Source of the DNA: a virus | Length of the DNA stretch: 43,989 nucleotides | IMG/VR virus record: IMGVR_UViG_3300025133_000223 | Span: 1 to 43,989 of that record | Strand: one strand, 5' to 3' | Shown: in pieces, positions 24,581 through 32,240 of the stretch | Layout of the letters: each line of letters begins with the position of its first letter | Position numbering within the stretch: position 1 is the stretch's first letter | Program-made: the position numbers and the translations under genes | The notes under the pieces: generated by a model | The model's input: only the letters and a program-made list of their open reading frames with translations | The model's database searches: none | Told to the model about the DNA's origin: nothing

Positions 24581-25375
24581 TTAGTCAACTACGCGGCCTT
24601 CCTTGTATGCTTTAGCAATAGCCTCTGAATTAGCATGTAACCAGCGTTCGGCTTGGTCATCTCCTTGCTTTGAGGCTATGCGTTTATTCATAAGCTCGTA
24701 GCGTGAGAACGTCTCGTTACCGGACGAAGTGGCTGAACTTGCAACACTGCCTCTTTCGAGACTAGCATTAGCTAAATCAGCTCTATTTGTTACATTCTGC
24801 TTAGGGGCTGTGCTGTCACCATACATGTCGAGCAGCTCAGTTGCGGCCTCTAGGTCATTCTGACTTGCTGCAACAGCGAGTCTCTGCCTATAAGGCTTTT
24901 CTTGAACCCATCCTTGAAACTGAGCGTCAGAAGTAGTTTGTTCCCATTCTGGGTACTGATTAGTGAGCTGCTGCTCAATCAGTGCCGATTTCAGAGTGGC
25001 AATTTCCTTCTCCATGTCGTTCAATTGTGGGGAAACACTGCGTTGGATAGCCACTTCTGGGTTATCCCACAGGTCGTCCACTGTAAGCGGTTCCTCGGGT
25101 ATCGTTGGTTCCGCCGGTTGAGATTGTAGGGCTATGAGTTGGTCAACTGTTCGCCTCATCTGTCCTAGGTCATTCCCTTGCTGTGAGTACGTCTTTTCAA
25201 GTTGTACGTAGCTTTGGGCTATTTCCTCAGGGGATTTATTAGCAAACTTGTCAGGCATAGCGAACCCGTCATCTTCGAGACGAGCAGCATGGTTTTCCTG
25301 AGCGCTTGTAATTTCGTCCTCAAGCTCTTGTCCGACGCCATCGCGTTTTTGGACATAATCTTCATATCTAGCCAT
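24581..25375 (-). CDS. Capsid scaffold protein
   Basis: A 264-residue acidic, helical protein rich in Glu/Gln/Ala, with PDKFANKSPEEIAQSYVQLE at residues about 40-60 and a long charged middle; its C-terminus is basic/helical (RIASKQGDDQAERWLHANSE). It lies between portal and capsid genes, as scaffolds do in T7-like phages. It guides procapsid assembly and is then released. Its ribosome site lies in the loop of a hairpin (25374-25402) whose stem includes the first two bases of the start codon. Confidence 0.8.
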   Translation of the reverse strand: MARYEDYVQKRDGVGQELEDEITSAQENHAARLEDDGFAMPDKFANKSPEEIAQSYVQLEKTYSQQGNDLGQMRRTVDQLIALQSQPAEPTIPEEPLTVDDLWDNPEVAIQRSVSPQLNDMEKEIATLKSALIEQQLTNQYPEWEQTTSDAQFQGWVQEKPYRQRLAVAASQNDLEAATELLDMYGDSTAPKQNVTNRADLANASLERGSVASSATSSGNETFSRYELMNKRIASKQGDDQAERWLHANSEAIAKAYKEGRVVD

Positions 25376-25401
25376 AAGTATTCTCCTCTTAGTGGTACTT
25401 A

Positions 25402-25662
25402 TTATTTATCATCTAGGTAGCGAGTGTTGTTAGTATCTGACACCTGCTCCCTATTTTTAGACCTCTGCATCTTCTCCCATTTCCAAGCAGCAGTAGGCAT
25501 ATCTGGGTCTACTCCTTGCCTGATGGGAAAATGTGGTGCAGAGAGCTGTCTTGTGGCTAAAGCGCCACACTCGTCACACTCCATTTCTCTAATCTCTGTA
25601 TTGACTAGATGGGCTGTAACGTGTTCGTTCTCACATTTAAAGTTAAATAGCAGCCGAGGCAT
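25402..25662 (-). CDS. Small zinc ribbon protein (FmdB-like, 86 aa)
   Basis: MPRLLFNFKCENEH starts a zinc-ribbon-like protein with C10, C29 and C32 (MECDECG) and a nearby His (H14) as possible fourth ligand. The pattern resembles FmdB-type putative regulatory proteins and similar small proteins coded near phage portal/scaffold genes. ATG 25662 is chosen because GGGGAGG lies about eight bases upstream; an upstream in-frame start would lengthen it by seven residues. Function unknown. Confidence 0.65.
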   Translation of the reverse strand: MPRLLFNFKCENEHVTAHLVNTEIREMECDECGALATRQLSAPHFPIRQGVDPDMPTAAWKWEKMQRSKNREQVSDTNNTRYLDDK

Positions 25663-25942
25663 TATCGTCTTCCTCCCCATCAAAAACGTCTTCAGGTGGG
25701 TTCTCAGCGTACTCCTTTTCGAGTGCTACCATCCTTTCAAGGTCAAGCAAAGACTTCATAACCTTAACTCCTCCGCGAATTTCACGAATCTGCCCATCGG
25801 TCAGCTCGTTTTCCGTGAGTCTAGCTACATTGTCTTCAAATTGCTGGAGCACTGAATCCATCAAATGCTTTCTCCAACCTTGCCCTGCAAACATAGCTTC
25901 CATATCGTCAAAATACTTCCGCTGGTCTTCTGTTAAACTCAT
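25643..25942 (-). CDS. Hypothetical helical protein between portal and scaffold (99 aa)
   Basis: Overlaps the portal stop by four bases and the zinc ribbon gene by 20. The product is helical and acidic (EDQRKYFDDMEAMFAGQGWR, then GGVKVMKSLLDLERMVALEK, then an acidic tail). Similar small proteins next to podovirus portals are usually of unknown role; head completion or assembly is possible. No family is recognised. Confidence 0.65.
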   Translation of the reverse strand: MSLTEDQRKYFDDMEAMFAGQGWRKHLMDSVLQQFEDNVARLTENELTDGQIREIRGGVKVMKSLLDLERMVALEKEYAENPPEDVFDGEEDDNASAAI

Positions 25943-27927
25943 TGTCCGCCTCCATTATTAGTAGTTGGTGAGTTGTTTTGTTGACTACGAATCTGCTCCT
26001 GCTTAGTCTTGTTGTCGAGAACTTTACCAGCAAGGGTTACGCGCTGTTTATTGGCATCCTTGTTGAGCTTCTCGGCTCCAGTAACTGCATTTGCAGCCAT
26101 GATTTCAACCTTGTCATCTTCAAGCTCCGCAAGCACCATTTCTCTATACGTTTTAGCTTCTGCCAAGGATGCTTCTGCCTGCTTTTTAGCAGCGTCAGCT
26201 TCTTCTTTTGCAACTTCAGCTTGACGGGCCCGCAATGCGAGTTGTTCCATCTGCTTCTGCTGCTTTTGTTCCTCTTCACTGGGCGGCCTAGTGAGTTGCT
26301 CGAAAGCACTCCTAAGTTCTTGCTCATTTGCAGAGGTAGTATTCGTTAGGATTGCTCCTAGTATAATCTTGTGTGCCTGACTCTCGGGGGGCACGAACCC
26401 TATGAGCTGTGTTAGCTGTGACTGCTCGTATTCCCTAGCCATAATACCCATAGTCGAGTTGACCCTGAGTTTATAGTCAGTAGGGAACTTCTCTGGGGAG
26501 AACTGCATGTAGCGCCACAGAGACTTCTTGACCACATCTTGCAAGTAACACTCTGCATTGTGCATGGTCAGTTTGGCTCGTTTAATAAACGCACCATTCA
26601 TCTGTGACATACCTGAAGCTGTCTCGTTTCTGCGGTTTATCCCCATTGGGGTAGCAGAATCCATTGCTCCCGTGCCCATCTGTACCATTCTCTCCAAATC
26701 CCCAGACTGTTGGAAGGTCGCTGGGTTAATTGGGGGAAACTGGACGGGCTCCAGTATCTCAGAAGGACGGCCTCTAGTCATCCAAATCTTACCGGGTCTA
26801 ACCCGTAAGTCTGGGTTCCTAGGCATCCTAGTGACATCAGCACCCATCATTGGGGCTGTTACTAAGGCAAGAGCGTCAATCCTTGCTCTAAGCTCTGCAT
26901 CAAGGGCTTTCTGAGGGTTGTAACCCTTCTCTCCTACACCCCTTCCCCAGAACTCACCCGGCACCTTCTCGTGCGAATAAGCCACTATAGGTCTATCCTT
27001 CATAGTGAAGGGGGACTCAACTGCTTTTAGTAGAAACGCTTCATTTGCTAACACTATAATAGCCTCTACTCTGCCATCATAGTCTGGGGTTGACCCTGGG
27101 ATGTACTCTGCAGGCACCCTAGCAAAACACTCAGTAATTAGTACTGAATCGCATATATCATTCCGTTTTGTGTTAACACCATCCAGCTTTGGAAGATTCG
27201 GGTAGCCTCCCACATATGGAGGTACATGCCCCTTTCTATAGATACCACGACCTTGCTTGTCCTCAACGATGTGACGAGGCAAAAGCATTTCGTGTGCAAC
27301 ATATTGGGCTTCCTCTACGGTCTTGGCTGATGGGTCAATCAAGAACTGGTCTGGGCGTATTGCCTGTAGGTCAACCACCACTGTAGAAGTCAACTGTACG
27401 TCCAGAGAGCCGTCAGGCATCCGCTTAGGCGTCCTTTCTATCTTTTCACGCACATCAATCTTAGATATACCTGTGCCATACAGAGCTCCTAGCAAGTAGG
27501 TCTCGCGCACTGCATCAGGCACTTTATTCAGTTCAAACTCTTCTAGGAGCAGGTCCCTGAGTTGTGTAGCATCCTCCTTCTCTTGGTCTTGGATATTATC
27601 ATCAATATCAATCCATGCCTTGCGCCCAAAGGTGGCTTCTGTCATCTCCGCCACAGTCATTTCAATGGACTGTTGTAGGGCTGGAGCTATAAGCTTAGAC
27701 CGCTCAGAGTTACGAGTCTGGTCTTCTGGGGCCCACATACCACGCCAGAGGCGGGTGTAGTCTTCCCAACGAGCACGTCTTCCTTCAGAGTCCCTATGAA
27801 CCCTAGCTTCTTGTAGTTTAGGCACAATATACGATATAACACCCATCTGCCTGACAGGCTCTCCCTCATCTGCCTTAGCGTTTTGAGGGTCGTAGTTATG
27901 TCCAAATTGGTTAGGTATTCCGGCCAT
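25939..27927 (-). CDS. Portal protein (head-tail connector)
   Basis: A 662-residue protein, long for a T7-type portal (about 530) and nearer the 60-75 kDa portals of other podoviruses. It has an N-terminal Trp/Arg-rich helix (RARWEDYTRLWRGMWAPED), a central RPIVAYSHEKVPGEFWGRGV block typical of portals, and a long C-terminal Gln/Lys/Glu coiled coil (about residues 560-640) that would form the barrel. It lies directly after the large terminase gene. Confidence 0.85.
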   Translation of the reverse strand: MAGIPNQFGHNYDPQNAKADEGEPVRQMGVISYIVPKLQEARVHRDSEGRRARWEDYTRLWRGMWAPEDQTRNSERSKLIAPALQQSIEMTVAEMTEATFGRKAWIDIDDNIQDQEKEDATQLRDLLLEEFELNKVPDAVRETYLLGALYGTGISKIDVREKIERTPKRMPDGSLDVQLTSTVVVDLQAIRPDQFLIDPSAKTVEEAQYVAHEMLLPRHIVEDKQGRGIYRKGHVPPYVGGYPNLPKLDGVNTKRNDICDSVLITECFARVPAEYIPGSTPDYDGRVEAIIVLANEAFLLKAVESPFTMKDRPIVAYSHEKVPGEFWGRGVGEKGYNPQKALDAELRARIDALALVTAPMMGADVTRMPRNPDLRVRPGKIWMTRGRPSEILEPVQFPPINPATFQQSGDLERMVQMGTGAMDSATPMGINRRNETASGMSQMNGAFIKRAKLTMHNAECYLQDVVKKSLWRYMQFSPEKFPTDYKLRVNSTMGIMAREYEQSQLTQLIGFVPPESQAHKIILGAILTNTTSANEQELRSAFEQLTRPPSEEEQKQQKQMEQLALRARQAEVAKEEADAAKKQAEASLAEAKTYREMVLAELEDDKVEIMAANAVTGAEKLNKDANKQRVTLAGKVLDNKTKQEQIRSQQNNSPTTNNGGGQ

Positions 27928-29265
27928 TTAGTATGCTACCATGTCGTCTAATGGAACCCACTCGTCAATGCAGTCTGGGCCATCGTAGAAGGGTATCGCA
28001 ATCTGGTCAATGTAGGATAGTGCGTCCAGCATATCGTTTTTTGCGATTGGGCTCGGGAAGTCTTCTGCCTGAGATATGAAGGCTTCTATCCACTTCTCTG
28101 AGTCCTTTAGTTTTGAGTCGTCTTCCAGTTGAACTCGGCCTTTCTCGGCCCGTCCTGATAAAGCCCATTCAATACGCTCTTCTTTCTTCTGGTTACCGTG
28201 GCTTAGCGGCTCCACGTTGAAATAAATCCCTAGTCTATTCATCTCATCTTGCATATATGGGAGTACTGCAGACATTGATATAGTCTTTTCAATGCCAAAC
28301 TTGACTGGTCTGTACCTGTGGTAAGCTCGAACAAGCCTTAAGGCGCACTCACGTACATCCCAACGACCAAATTCAATCTTCTTCACGTACCAACCGTGCT
28401 CATGGGCCTTGACAACGGCAATAGCGTGGTCTGAGCGTCTTTCTACTCTCCTACCTTGCTCTGCCTTCTCAAACCCTGCCAAGTCACAGCAGATGTAGTA
28501 GTCTCCATCACTAGGCTCATGCTCAAGTACTGAGAACATGTCCCCTTTAAGGAATAAACCACCACCTGACTCAAATGATGCTTCATACTCTTGTGAGAAC
28601 CTCTCTTTAGAGAGTCTTACCTTCTTCTTCTCTACCTCTTCCTGAGATATGAAGGGAGAATCTAGGGTCTTAAACTGCCAAGATTTGTACTCTGGGGAGT
28701 ATTGGTACTTGTCCCCATCCATTGAGAACCCTTCTCCCTCTTTGAGGTTGCCCATGCACCAAGTCTTGTAGAAATGGTTCTTACCTGCAGGCGTTCCAAT
28801 AAAGAGGGCTCCCCCTTGACTCCAAGCCAACGCAGGCTCAACAATCATGTCCCAGACTTCCTCCTTCATAAAGGCATACTCGTCTAGAACTACATAAGAG
28901 AGACCGACACCTCGTAGTGAATCAGGTCTATCAGCACCTTTAATGCTAATACGCCTTCCATTCTTTAGTATCAGAGTACCCGTGTTCTCGTACTTCTTGT
29001 CAATTAAATCTTCGCCAATCTGTTTAAGGAGTGGCCAGAGGATTTTCTTTCCTTGCTCATAAGTAGGCGCAATATAGTACACTTCCTCAAGAGCTAGTGA
29101 CCTAACCTCCCCGTCAGGCATCTGCTTCTCGTCCTTAGCCGCCTCGACAAATAATGTCAAGGCAGCCAAGTAGGATTTGCCGAAACGCCTTCCAGCAGCT
29201 ACAGCTTTGAAGCGTGTTTCATCTTCAAATATCTCTTGCTGGTGGGGGTGTAAGTCAACGTGCAA
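27928..29265 (-). CDS. Terminase large subunit (packaging ATPase and nuclease)
   Basis: A 445-residue motor. The ATPase domain has Walker A AGRRFGKS (24-31), Walker B SYVVLDEYA (D128, E129) and a coupling motif in ALFIGTPAG. The nuclease domain has D261 (YYICCDLAG) and a C-terminal NDMLDALSY (D411, D414). No ATG lies upstream of Walker A in this frame; the only reasonable start is TTG at 29265, at the edge of an 18-base perfect palindrome. It is separated from the small subunit gene by 82 bases. Confidence 0.92.
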   Translation of the reverse strand: MHVDLHPHQQEIFEDETRFKAVAAGRRFGKSYLAALTLFVEAAKDEKQMPDGEVRSLALEEVYYIAPTYEQGKKILWPLLKQIGEDLIDKKYENTGTLILKNGRRISIKGADRPDSLRGVGLSYVVLDEYAFMKEEVWDMIVEPALAWSQGGALFIGTPAGKNHFYKTWCMGNLKEGEGFSMDGDKYQYSPEYKSWQFKTLDSPFISQEEVEKKKVRLSKERFSQEYEASFESGGGLFLKGDMFSVLEHEPSDGDYYICCDLAGFEKAEQGRRVERRSDHAIAVVKAHEHGWYVKKIEFGRWDVRECALRLVRAYHRYRPVKFGIEKTISMSAVLPYMQDEMNRLGIYFNVEPLSHGNQKKEERIEWALSGRAEKGRVQLEDDSKLKDSEKWIEAFISQAEDFPSPIAKNDMLDALSYIDQIAIPFYDGPDCIDEWVPLDDMVAY

Positions 29266-29280
29266 GGCTAATTAGCCTTG
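29263..29280. repeat. 18-bp perfect palindrome at the large terminase start
   Basis: CAAGGCTAATTAGCCTTG reads the same on both strands. Its 3' end on the minus strand contains the TTG start codon, and its AAGG could serve as ribosome site. It may be a protein-binding site (operator or packaging-related) or an RNA element limiting terminase translation. Confidence 0.5.
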
Positions 29281-29347
29281 TTTACCGCGACTATCACTCT
29301 GGGAACTGCCTGAAGACTGGTTTGCGCTTGGAGAAGCGCTAGCCGGT

Positions 29348-29782
29348 TTAGCCTTCGTCTGTTCCTGAAAGCGAGTCCCCGAGGCGCTCTTCGGAGTCTG
29401 ATAACTCGGGAGAGGTGCTGGTGATTGCTTGCTGGACATCTTGATTACCTTCTTCTATGGTTACGTTTTTGACTTCAGGCTGTTCGTGAGTACCAATAGT
29501 AATAGAAACCTTATCTACTACCTCTTTGTCCTCCGCGATGCCTTTACTCATGTGTAGCTCCAGTAGCAGTTTAAGCATTGTTCGGTCTCCCTCTAATGCC
29601 AGCTCAACTGCCTTATCCATCAACTTAGGAAGCTCTGGAGCCGCCTGCTCTCTAAGTTGTACCTCAAGCGATTGCTTAAGGATTGTTAATTTGTTCTTAG
29701 AACCCCTAGGTCTACCGGCAGGGTTACCTGACTGGCCTTTTACCCATTGACTAGAGTTCTTTTGTGGGGATACCTCACCCAT
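29348..29782 (-). CDS. Terminase small subunit candidate (DUF5681-like)
   Basis: A 144-residue protein. The N-terminal motif WVKGQSGNPAGRPRGSKNK (residues 13-31) is the hallmark of a family commonly found just upstream of large terminase genes and thought to bind DNA. It is followed by helices (LPKLMDKAVELALEGDRTML) and an acidic, Ser-rich tail. Position directly before the large subunit supports the packaging role: recognising phage DNA for the motor. Confidence 0.75.
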   Translation of the reverse strand: MGEVSPQKNSSQWVKGQSGNPAGRPRGSKNKLTILKQSLEVQLREQAAPELPKLMDKAVELALEGDRTMLKLLLELHMSKGIAEDKEVVDKVSITIGTHEQPEVKNVTIEEGNQDVQQAITSTSPELSDSEERLGDSLSGTDEG

Positions 29783-29784
29783 TG

Positions 29785-30249
29785 TTACGGCGTGGCGTCG
29801 TTACCAACAACCGCCCAATCGGTTGTGATAGTTTCGCCAAATGCTGCGGCCGCCGTTTGTAGTTTTGCGTCCCTGTCGCCGGAGTCGATGCTTACAATAA
29901 TCGGATTATGGTGCGCCTTGAATTGCTCCGCATAATCTAGCGACTCCTGCAAAGGACATATTTCCTCGCTACGCCCGGCCCAGCTGTCGGCGGTTGCGGT
30001 TGCGTCGCGTTCCGTTGTGCAAATCAGGGGGTCGTACAGCTCTATAAATTTGTCTATTTCCTGCCGGTTTTGCGGGACTAAATGAGCAATAGCAAATCCG
30101 ACGTGCCGGAATCCATTTGCCTGTTGTGCACGATATATAAGGTCCGCAAAGAACCGCGTTCCAGTATGCGGAATGGTAGCAAGCAAAACATTTTTCTGCC
30201 CTTTTCGCGGCCTGACTACTTCCAAAATTCCTTCAAATGCTTTAGTCAT
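29785..30249 (-). CDS. Sulfotransferase-like protein (154 aa)
   Basis: Near the N-terminus is LLATIPHTGTRFFADLIY (residues 22-39), like the phosphate-binding loop of PAPS-dependent sulfotransferases (PxxGT). CTTERDATATADSW (77-90) fits their second motif, in which Arg (R81) and Ser (S89) hold the 3' phosphate. At 154 residues it is shorter than cellular enzymes (about 250-300), so it may be a reduced form or act on a small or phage substrate. CpG and GC content are visibly higher than in neighbouring genes, suggesting recent acquisition. Confidence 0.5.
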   Translation of the reverse strand: MTKAFEGILEVVRPRKGQKNVLLATIPHTGTRFFADLIYRAQQANGFRHVGFAIAHLVPQNRQEIDKFIELYDPLICTTERDATATADSWAGRSEEICPLQESLDYAEQFKAHHNPIIVSIDSGDRDAKLQTAAAAFGETITTDWAVVGNDATP

Positions 30250-30255
30250 ACTCGT

Positions 30256-30675
30256 TCACCATTGAACCGTCGTAGAAGATGTTCCAGTTCCGGGAAACGC
30301 TGCAACCGCCGCGTCAACCCAAAACCACGTAGAACGTCCACTTGTAAGATTATATGTACATGTAGGGTCCGATACTAAAAACACCGTCCCCGCCGAATCC
30401 GTGATGCTATAGATAAAGTCCTCGCCAACATCCGAACCCATACCAAAAACTATGGTTCCACCGGCAATAGCAGTGTTTGCTTCGTATGGTTGCAGCCCAT
30501 TCACAAGTCCATCAATCCATGAACCATACGGGTATTGCGTATCCCACCCCGTAACCACCCCGTAAAAACTGGCACTATTAAAGTTCACCACAACGGAACC
30601 GCCTGGACCATCTGGAGCTTCTCCTACTACTGTAGGGATAGAGATGATTGAGTTACTGTTGGTATTCGAGGGCAT
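30256..30675 (-). CDS. Hypothetical beta-rich protein (139 aa)
   Basis: A Gly/Ser/Thr/Val-rich protein with many aromatic residues in alternating patterns (GSVVVNFNSASFYGVVTGWD, DEFIYSI-like strands), suggesting a beta sandwich; a virion decoration protein is possible. It shares the CpG-rich composition of the sulfotransferase-like gene next to it, so the two may have arrived together. No family is recognised. Confidence 0.6.
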   Translation of the reverse strand: MPSNTNSNSIISIPTVVGEAPDGPGGSVVVNFNSASFYGVVTGWDTQYPYGSWIDGLVNGLQPYEANTAIAGGTIVFGMGSDVGEDFIYSITDSAGTVFLVSDPTCTYNLTSGRSTWFWVDAAVAAFPGTGTSSTTVQW

Positions 30676-30678
30676 ATC

Positions 30679-30903
30679 TTAAGTGGCGTATAGGCCTGTG
30701 ACAGTACCTGCGGCAGCTTCTAAGGACTTAATCTGGATAGGATGGTACCCAGCCTTAAGGGTTCTAGTAATAGATGTTCCCTTGACTGTGGTATACTCAT
30801 ATTCCCCATCAGTGTCCACTGTAAAGCCTCCTGTAGTGGCTTGGACATCACCTATAGATAGTACTGTCTCGTCAACTGCTGGGTTAATATACATTGCTGG
30901 CAT
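30679..30903 (-). CDS. Small beta-rich protein (74 aa)
   Basis: A 74-residue acidic protein with strand-like Thr/Val/Tyr patterns (GGFTVDTDGEYEYTTVKG, then YHPIQIKSLEAA). Size and character fit a head decoration or head-tail joining protein, but no family is recognised. AGG precedes the ATG. It lies three bases after the preceding gene's coding frame, in the late leftward block. Confidence 0.6.
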   Translation of the reverse strand: MPAMYINPAVDETVLSIGDVQATTGGFTVDTDGEYEYTTVKGTSITRTLKAGYHPIQIKSLEAAAGTVTGLYAT

Positions 30904-30909
30904 GGTTTG

Positions 30910-31221
30910 TTACCTGTGTGAGTGGCACCCCCCTGAAGGGGCACAAAGGGGCGGGTCAGTAGATTCTCCTACCTCATCCTGTTGAATTGTCCCATCTTGG
31001 TCCTCATCTGCCTCAACTAGGGCAGAATAGCACTTACCGTCTTCTAGGACAGATATGCTCAAATAAGGGTACGGGACTCTGTAATAAGGGTATTTGACCC
31101 CATTTATCGTGATAAAGAGCACTGTGTCTTTAATCGTGCTCTGGTCGAGTAGCTGTGCATCTTCTGTATGAGTAGGGAATGTCCATGAGAGGATTGCTGT
31201 TGCTACTAGTAGTATCCTCAT
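30910..31221 (-). CDS. Secreted EF-hand-like protein (103 aa)
   Basis: Begins with a signal-peptide-like segment (MRILLVATAILSWTFPTHT). Residues 72-83, DEDQDGTIQQDE, are a textbook EF-hand calcium loop (Asp at 1, 3 and 5, Gly at 6, Ile at 8, Glu at 12). Three cysteines (C64, C93, C99) and a His-rich end (CHSHR) follow. It would act outside the cytoplasm, perhaps in the periplasm during lysis or entry exclusion. No Shine-Dalgarno site is visible; instead a branched RNA structure lies directly upstream (31231-31287). Confidence 0.6.
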   Translation of the reverse strand: MRILLVATAILSWTFPTHTEDAQLLDQSTIKDTVLFITINGVKYPYYRVPYPYLSISVLEDGKCYSALVEADEDQDGTIQQDEVGESTDPPLCAPSGGCHSHR

Positions 31222-31230
31222 AATAGGAGC

Positions 31231-31287
31231 GGGGTTCTAGCCCATTGGCAGGACTCTGCCATGCGTGGCATGAGCTAGAGAAACCCC
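31231..31287 (-). promoter_or_regulatory. Three-way-junction RNA structure upstream of the EF-hand gene
   Basis: Complementary segments are 31231-31236 with 31282-31287 (GGGGTT/AACCCC), 31237-31241 with 31274-31278 (CTAGC/GCTAG), 31247-31251 with 31256-31260 (GGCAG/CTGCC, 4-base loop) and 31261-31264 with 31268-31271 (ATGC/GCAT). Together they form an outer stem with a three-base bulge and two inner hairpins. It lies 10 bases before the start of the EF-hand gene, which lacks a visible ribosome site. It may be a leader controlling translation, or a processing or termination structure. The drawing works on either strand; minus is inferred from the genes. Confidence 0.5.
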
Positions 31288-31299
31288 TTTAAATTGGTA

Positions 31300-31497
31300 T
31301 TATTGCGGTTCTGCTGGTATGCGCCACGTGATGAGGGCTTTAAACTTCTCATCTTCGTCCTTTGTCTTTCTTCCCTCTACATACTCCACTGCTACAGCTT
31401 CATATGTGTCATTGGTATAGAAGAAGTTGTTAATAGCGTCTGCTAGGATATCCCACGAGTGGCCATAAATTATCTGAACACCTGATATTGCGGGCAT
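31300..31497 (-). CDS. Hypothetical protein, first gene of the leftward block (65 aa)
   Basis: AAGGGGAA lies about nine bases before ATG 31497, which is preferred over the ATG 14 codons upstream (no ribosome site). The product has aromatic and acidic parts (IIYGHSWDILADAINNFFY, EYVEGRKTKDEDEK), with a predicted alpha/beta character. No family is recognised. It is the first gene transcribed leftward from the control region. Confidence 0.6.
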   Translation of the reverse strand: MPAISGVQIIYGHSWDILADAINNFFYTNDTYEAVAVEYVEGRKTKDEDEKFKALITWRIPAEPQ

Positions 31498-31790
31498 AAT
31501 GGGAGTTCCCCTTAAAAAAGATACAATGCAACCATGCAACTGTTTTCAGGCGAGTGTGTGTGTGTACATACACGTATTTACCGTTCTTTTCTAGAGCGGA
31601 GTCTATAAACGAAGCGATAAACACCAGTACTTTAACAATAATGGTATATTAGACAATAAAAAAGAGCAAAAGTTCAATTTATTTTACAAATACGTTTAAA
31701 AACAACATGTTACAGTTTCGCTCCTTTTTGAGTCGCTCTTGTGCCCCCTGTTATGCGCTTAATAAAAACAAAGTGACCATCCTAGTCCGC

Positions 31791-31852
31791 CCCTAAACAC
31801 ACCCTTAGGCCGAGCCTAGGGACGCTACACGTTGTTTTCGCTTGGTTTAGGG
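31791..31852. ncRNA. Candidate structured RNA, nested stems in the control region
   Basis: An outer stem CCCTAAAC (31791-31798) pairs with GTTTAGGG (31845-31852). Inside it CCCTTAGGC (31802-31810) pairs with GCCTAGGG (31814-31821) through eight base pairs with one bulge and a three-base CGA loop. The surrounding 300 bases are unusually GC-rich for an intergenic region and contain further short stems. Nested stems of this length are unlikely by chance but could be DNA cruciform or protein sites rather than an RNA; strand is unknown. Confidence 0.4.
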
Positions 31853-31933
31853 TCTTACCACCACCCTGCCGCTACTCTCGTCAGGGGCCCGCTGGCGGCC
31901 TCTAGTGCCCTGTGCTGCTAATCCCCGTTTTTT

Positions 31934-31972
31934 GCCCTCTGGTGTACAGATGTGGGTGCTTTTTTCTTTTTC
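31934..31972 (+). terminator. Possible rightward terminator
   Basis: GCCC-TCTG (31934-31941) can pair with CAGA-(TGT)-GGGT (31947-31957) and is followed by TTTTTTCTTTTT. The stem is interrupted by a three-base bulge and is only moderately stable, so the call rests mainly on the T tract. If real, it would end a rightward transcript of the structured segment at 31740-31930. Confidence 0.35.
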
Positions 31973-32153
31973 GTGCCCTTCACAGGGGGTGCCCCCCGCC
32001 GACCACCACGTGGACAGCCAGCCCGCATTGATTGACGACACGGTTTTTTTATGAATGAAAAACACGGTGCGGCTACCACACCACACTAGGCCAAGTCAAG
32101 GTCAATTGCTATTGTATTATCATTCTACTTATGTTAGGCAGGGGAAACACGTT

Positions 32154-32210
32154 CACACTATCCAAGCAATTACAATAGGCATAGGGGGTTGTATTGTTTC
32201 CAATAGTGTG
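32154..32210. repeat. Inverted repeat in the control region
   Basis: CACACTAT (32154-32161) is complementary to ATAGTGTG (32203-32210), with an inner CAATA/TATTG pair (32173-32177 and 32192-32196). GTTCACA precedes the left arm and follows the right arm as a direct repeat. The arrangement fits a regulatory or origin-associated site. Confidence 0.45.
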
Positions 32211-32240
32211 GTTCACAATGCCCACCATTAGGTGGTTACA

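Noticed and set aside
31231-31287. Possible tRNA gene (cloverleaf-like arms)
   Set aside because: Only 57 bases, no seven-base anticodon loop with a proper five-pair stem, and no T-arm consensus or CCA-compatible acceptor. Kept as a branched RNA structure instead.
32038-32073. Direct repeat ACACGGT around a T/A-rich stretch
   Set aside because: Only seven bases, two copies, no symmetry or relation to a gene start; could be chance.
31847-32086. 79-codon ORF on the minus strand in the control region
   Set aside because: Biased, low-complexity Arg/Gly/Ser/Trp composition, no ribosome site, and it follows the GC-rich structured segment; no sign of coding.
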